From assembly GCA_002491945.1 (NCBI GenBank), contig DKWX01000065.1:1-22604 (forward strand): a DNA stretch of 22,604 nucleotides, read 5' to 3'. A program made the position numbers and the translations under genes. A model generated the notes under the pieces. That model did not search any database, was not told the DNA's origin, and worked only from the letters and a program-made list of their open reading frames with translations. Each line of letters begins with the position of its first letter. The first letter of the stretch is position 1. This document shows, piece after piece, positions 22,543 to 22,604 of this stretch. Source of the stretch: Porphyromonadaceae bacterium UBA7141 (GTDB taxonomy: Bacteria > Bacteroidota > Bacteroidia > Bacteroidales > Muribaculaceae).

Positions 22543-22604
22543 TGATGATTAAGGAATTTAAGAAGTACCGAACGTTAAAAAAATCTTATGGTTGGACAAA
22601 TTGG
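22543..22604 (+). CDS. Possible start of a gene running off the right edge
   Basis: A plus-strand frame opens ATG-ATG-ATT-AAG and reads MMIKEFKKYRTLKKSYGWTN to the window end without a stop. It would be divergent from the radical SAM gene, with only 8 bp between the two start codons, which leaves no room for separate promoters, so it may be chance. On the opposite strand, a frame ending at TAA (22560-22558) reads NLSNHKIFLTFGTS and could equally be the end of an upstream co-directional gene. The sequence shown cannot decide. Confidence 0.2.

Overview
The window reads as chromosomal DNA from a gut-type member of the Bacteroidales, perhaps of the Muribaculaceae/Bacteroides kind; the family level is inference. 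The reasons are: promoters of the Bacteroidetes form TTTG-N19/20-TAnnTTTG (clear copies upstream of the glutamine synthetase and clostripain-like genes), weak or absent Shine-Dalgarno sequences, a RprX/RprY-type two-component pair, a C11 (clostripain-type) lipoprotein, an anaerobe-type ThiH thiazole pathway, and a large TonB-receptor-like outer membrane protein.

Layout. 1-5181, all on the minus strand: thioredoxin with a strong terminator; a PlsC-like acyltransferase followed by a nitrilase-superfamily amidase; a small unknown helical protein; and a glutamine synthetase followed 9 bp later by a ThiF/HesA-type adenylyltransferase. 5182-5955: the glutamine synthetase promoter, then mostly non-coding DNA with the broken centre of an IS5-like transposase. 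5956-8376, minus: sensor kinase then response regulator (RprX/RprY type). 8755-13079, plus: a clostripain-like lipoprotein, a MscS channel with an unusual hydrophilic insertion, a PlsC acyltransferase and a ThiD-type pyrimidine kinase. 13226-18775, plus: the thiamine cluster thiS, a ThiE/TenI-like gene, thiE, thiG, thiC, thiH. 18929-22534, minus: a radical SAM/SPASM peptide-maturase-like enzyme followed by an outer membrane receptor-like barrel, in visibly more AT-rich DNA; this looks like an accessory locus and may be a peptide natural-product system whose precursor gene lies beyond the right edge.

How the genes work together. ThiC makes HMP-P, and the ThiD-like kinase phosphorylates it. ThiS (with an adenylyltransferase), ThiH and ThiG make the thiazole phosphate. 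ThiE joins the two halves. No adenylyltransferase gene sits inside the thi cluster; the only one in the window is the lone ThiF-like gene behind the glutamine synthetase. I saw no TPP riboswitch signature upstream of thiS or thiE.

The most unusual non-coding signal is a family of short intergenic repeats with terminal inverted repeats (consensus about AAGTAAGTGTTCAAATTTAA). Four copies lie at 451-634, 2805-2848, 8449-8537 and 13208-13298, each near the 5' end of a gene. Some of their ends carry a perfect outward-facing Bacteroidetes -7 element (TAAATTTG).
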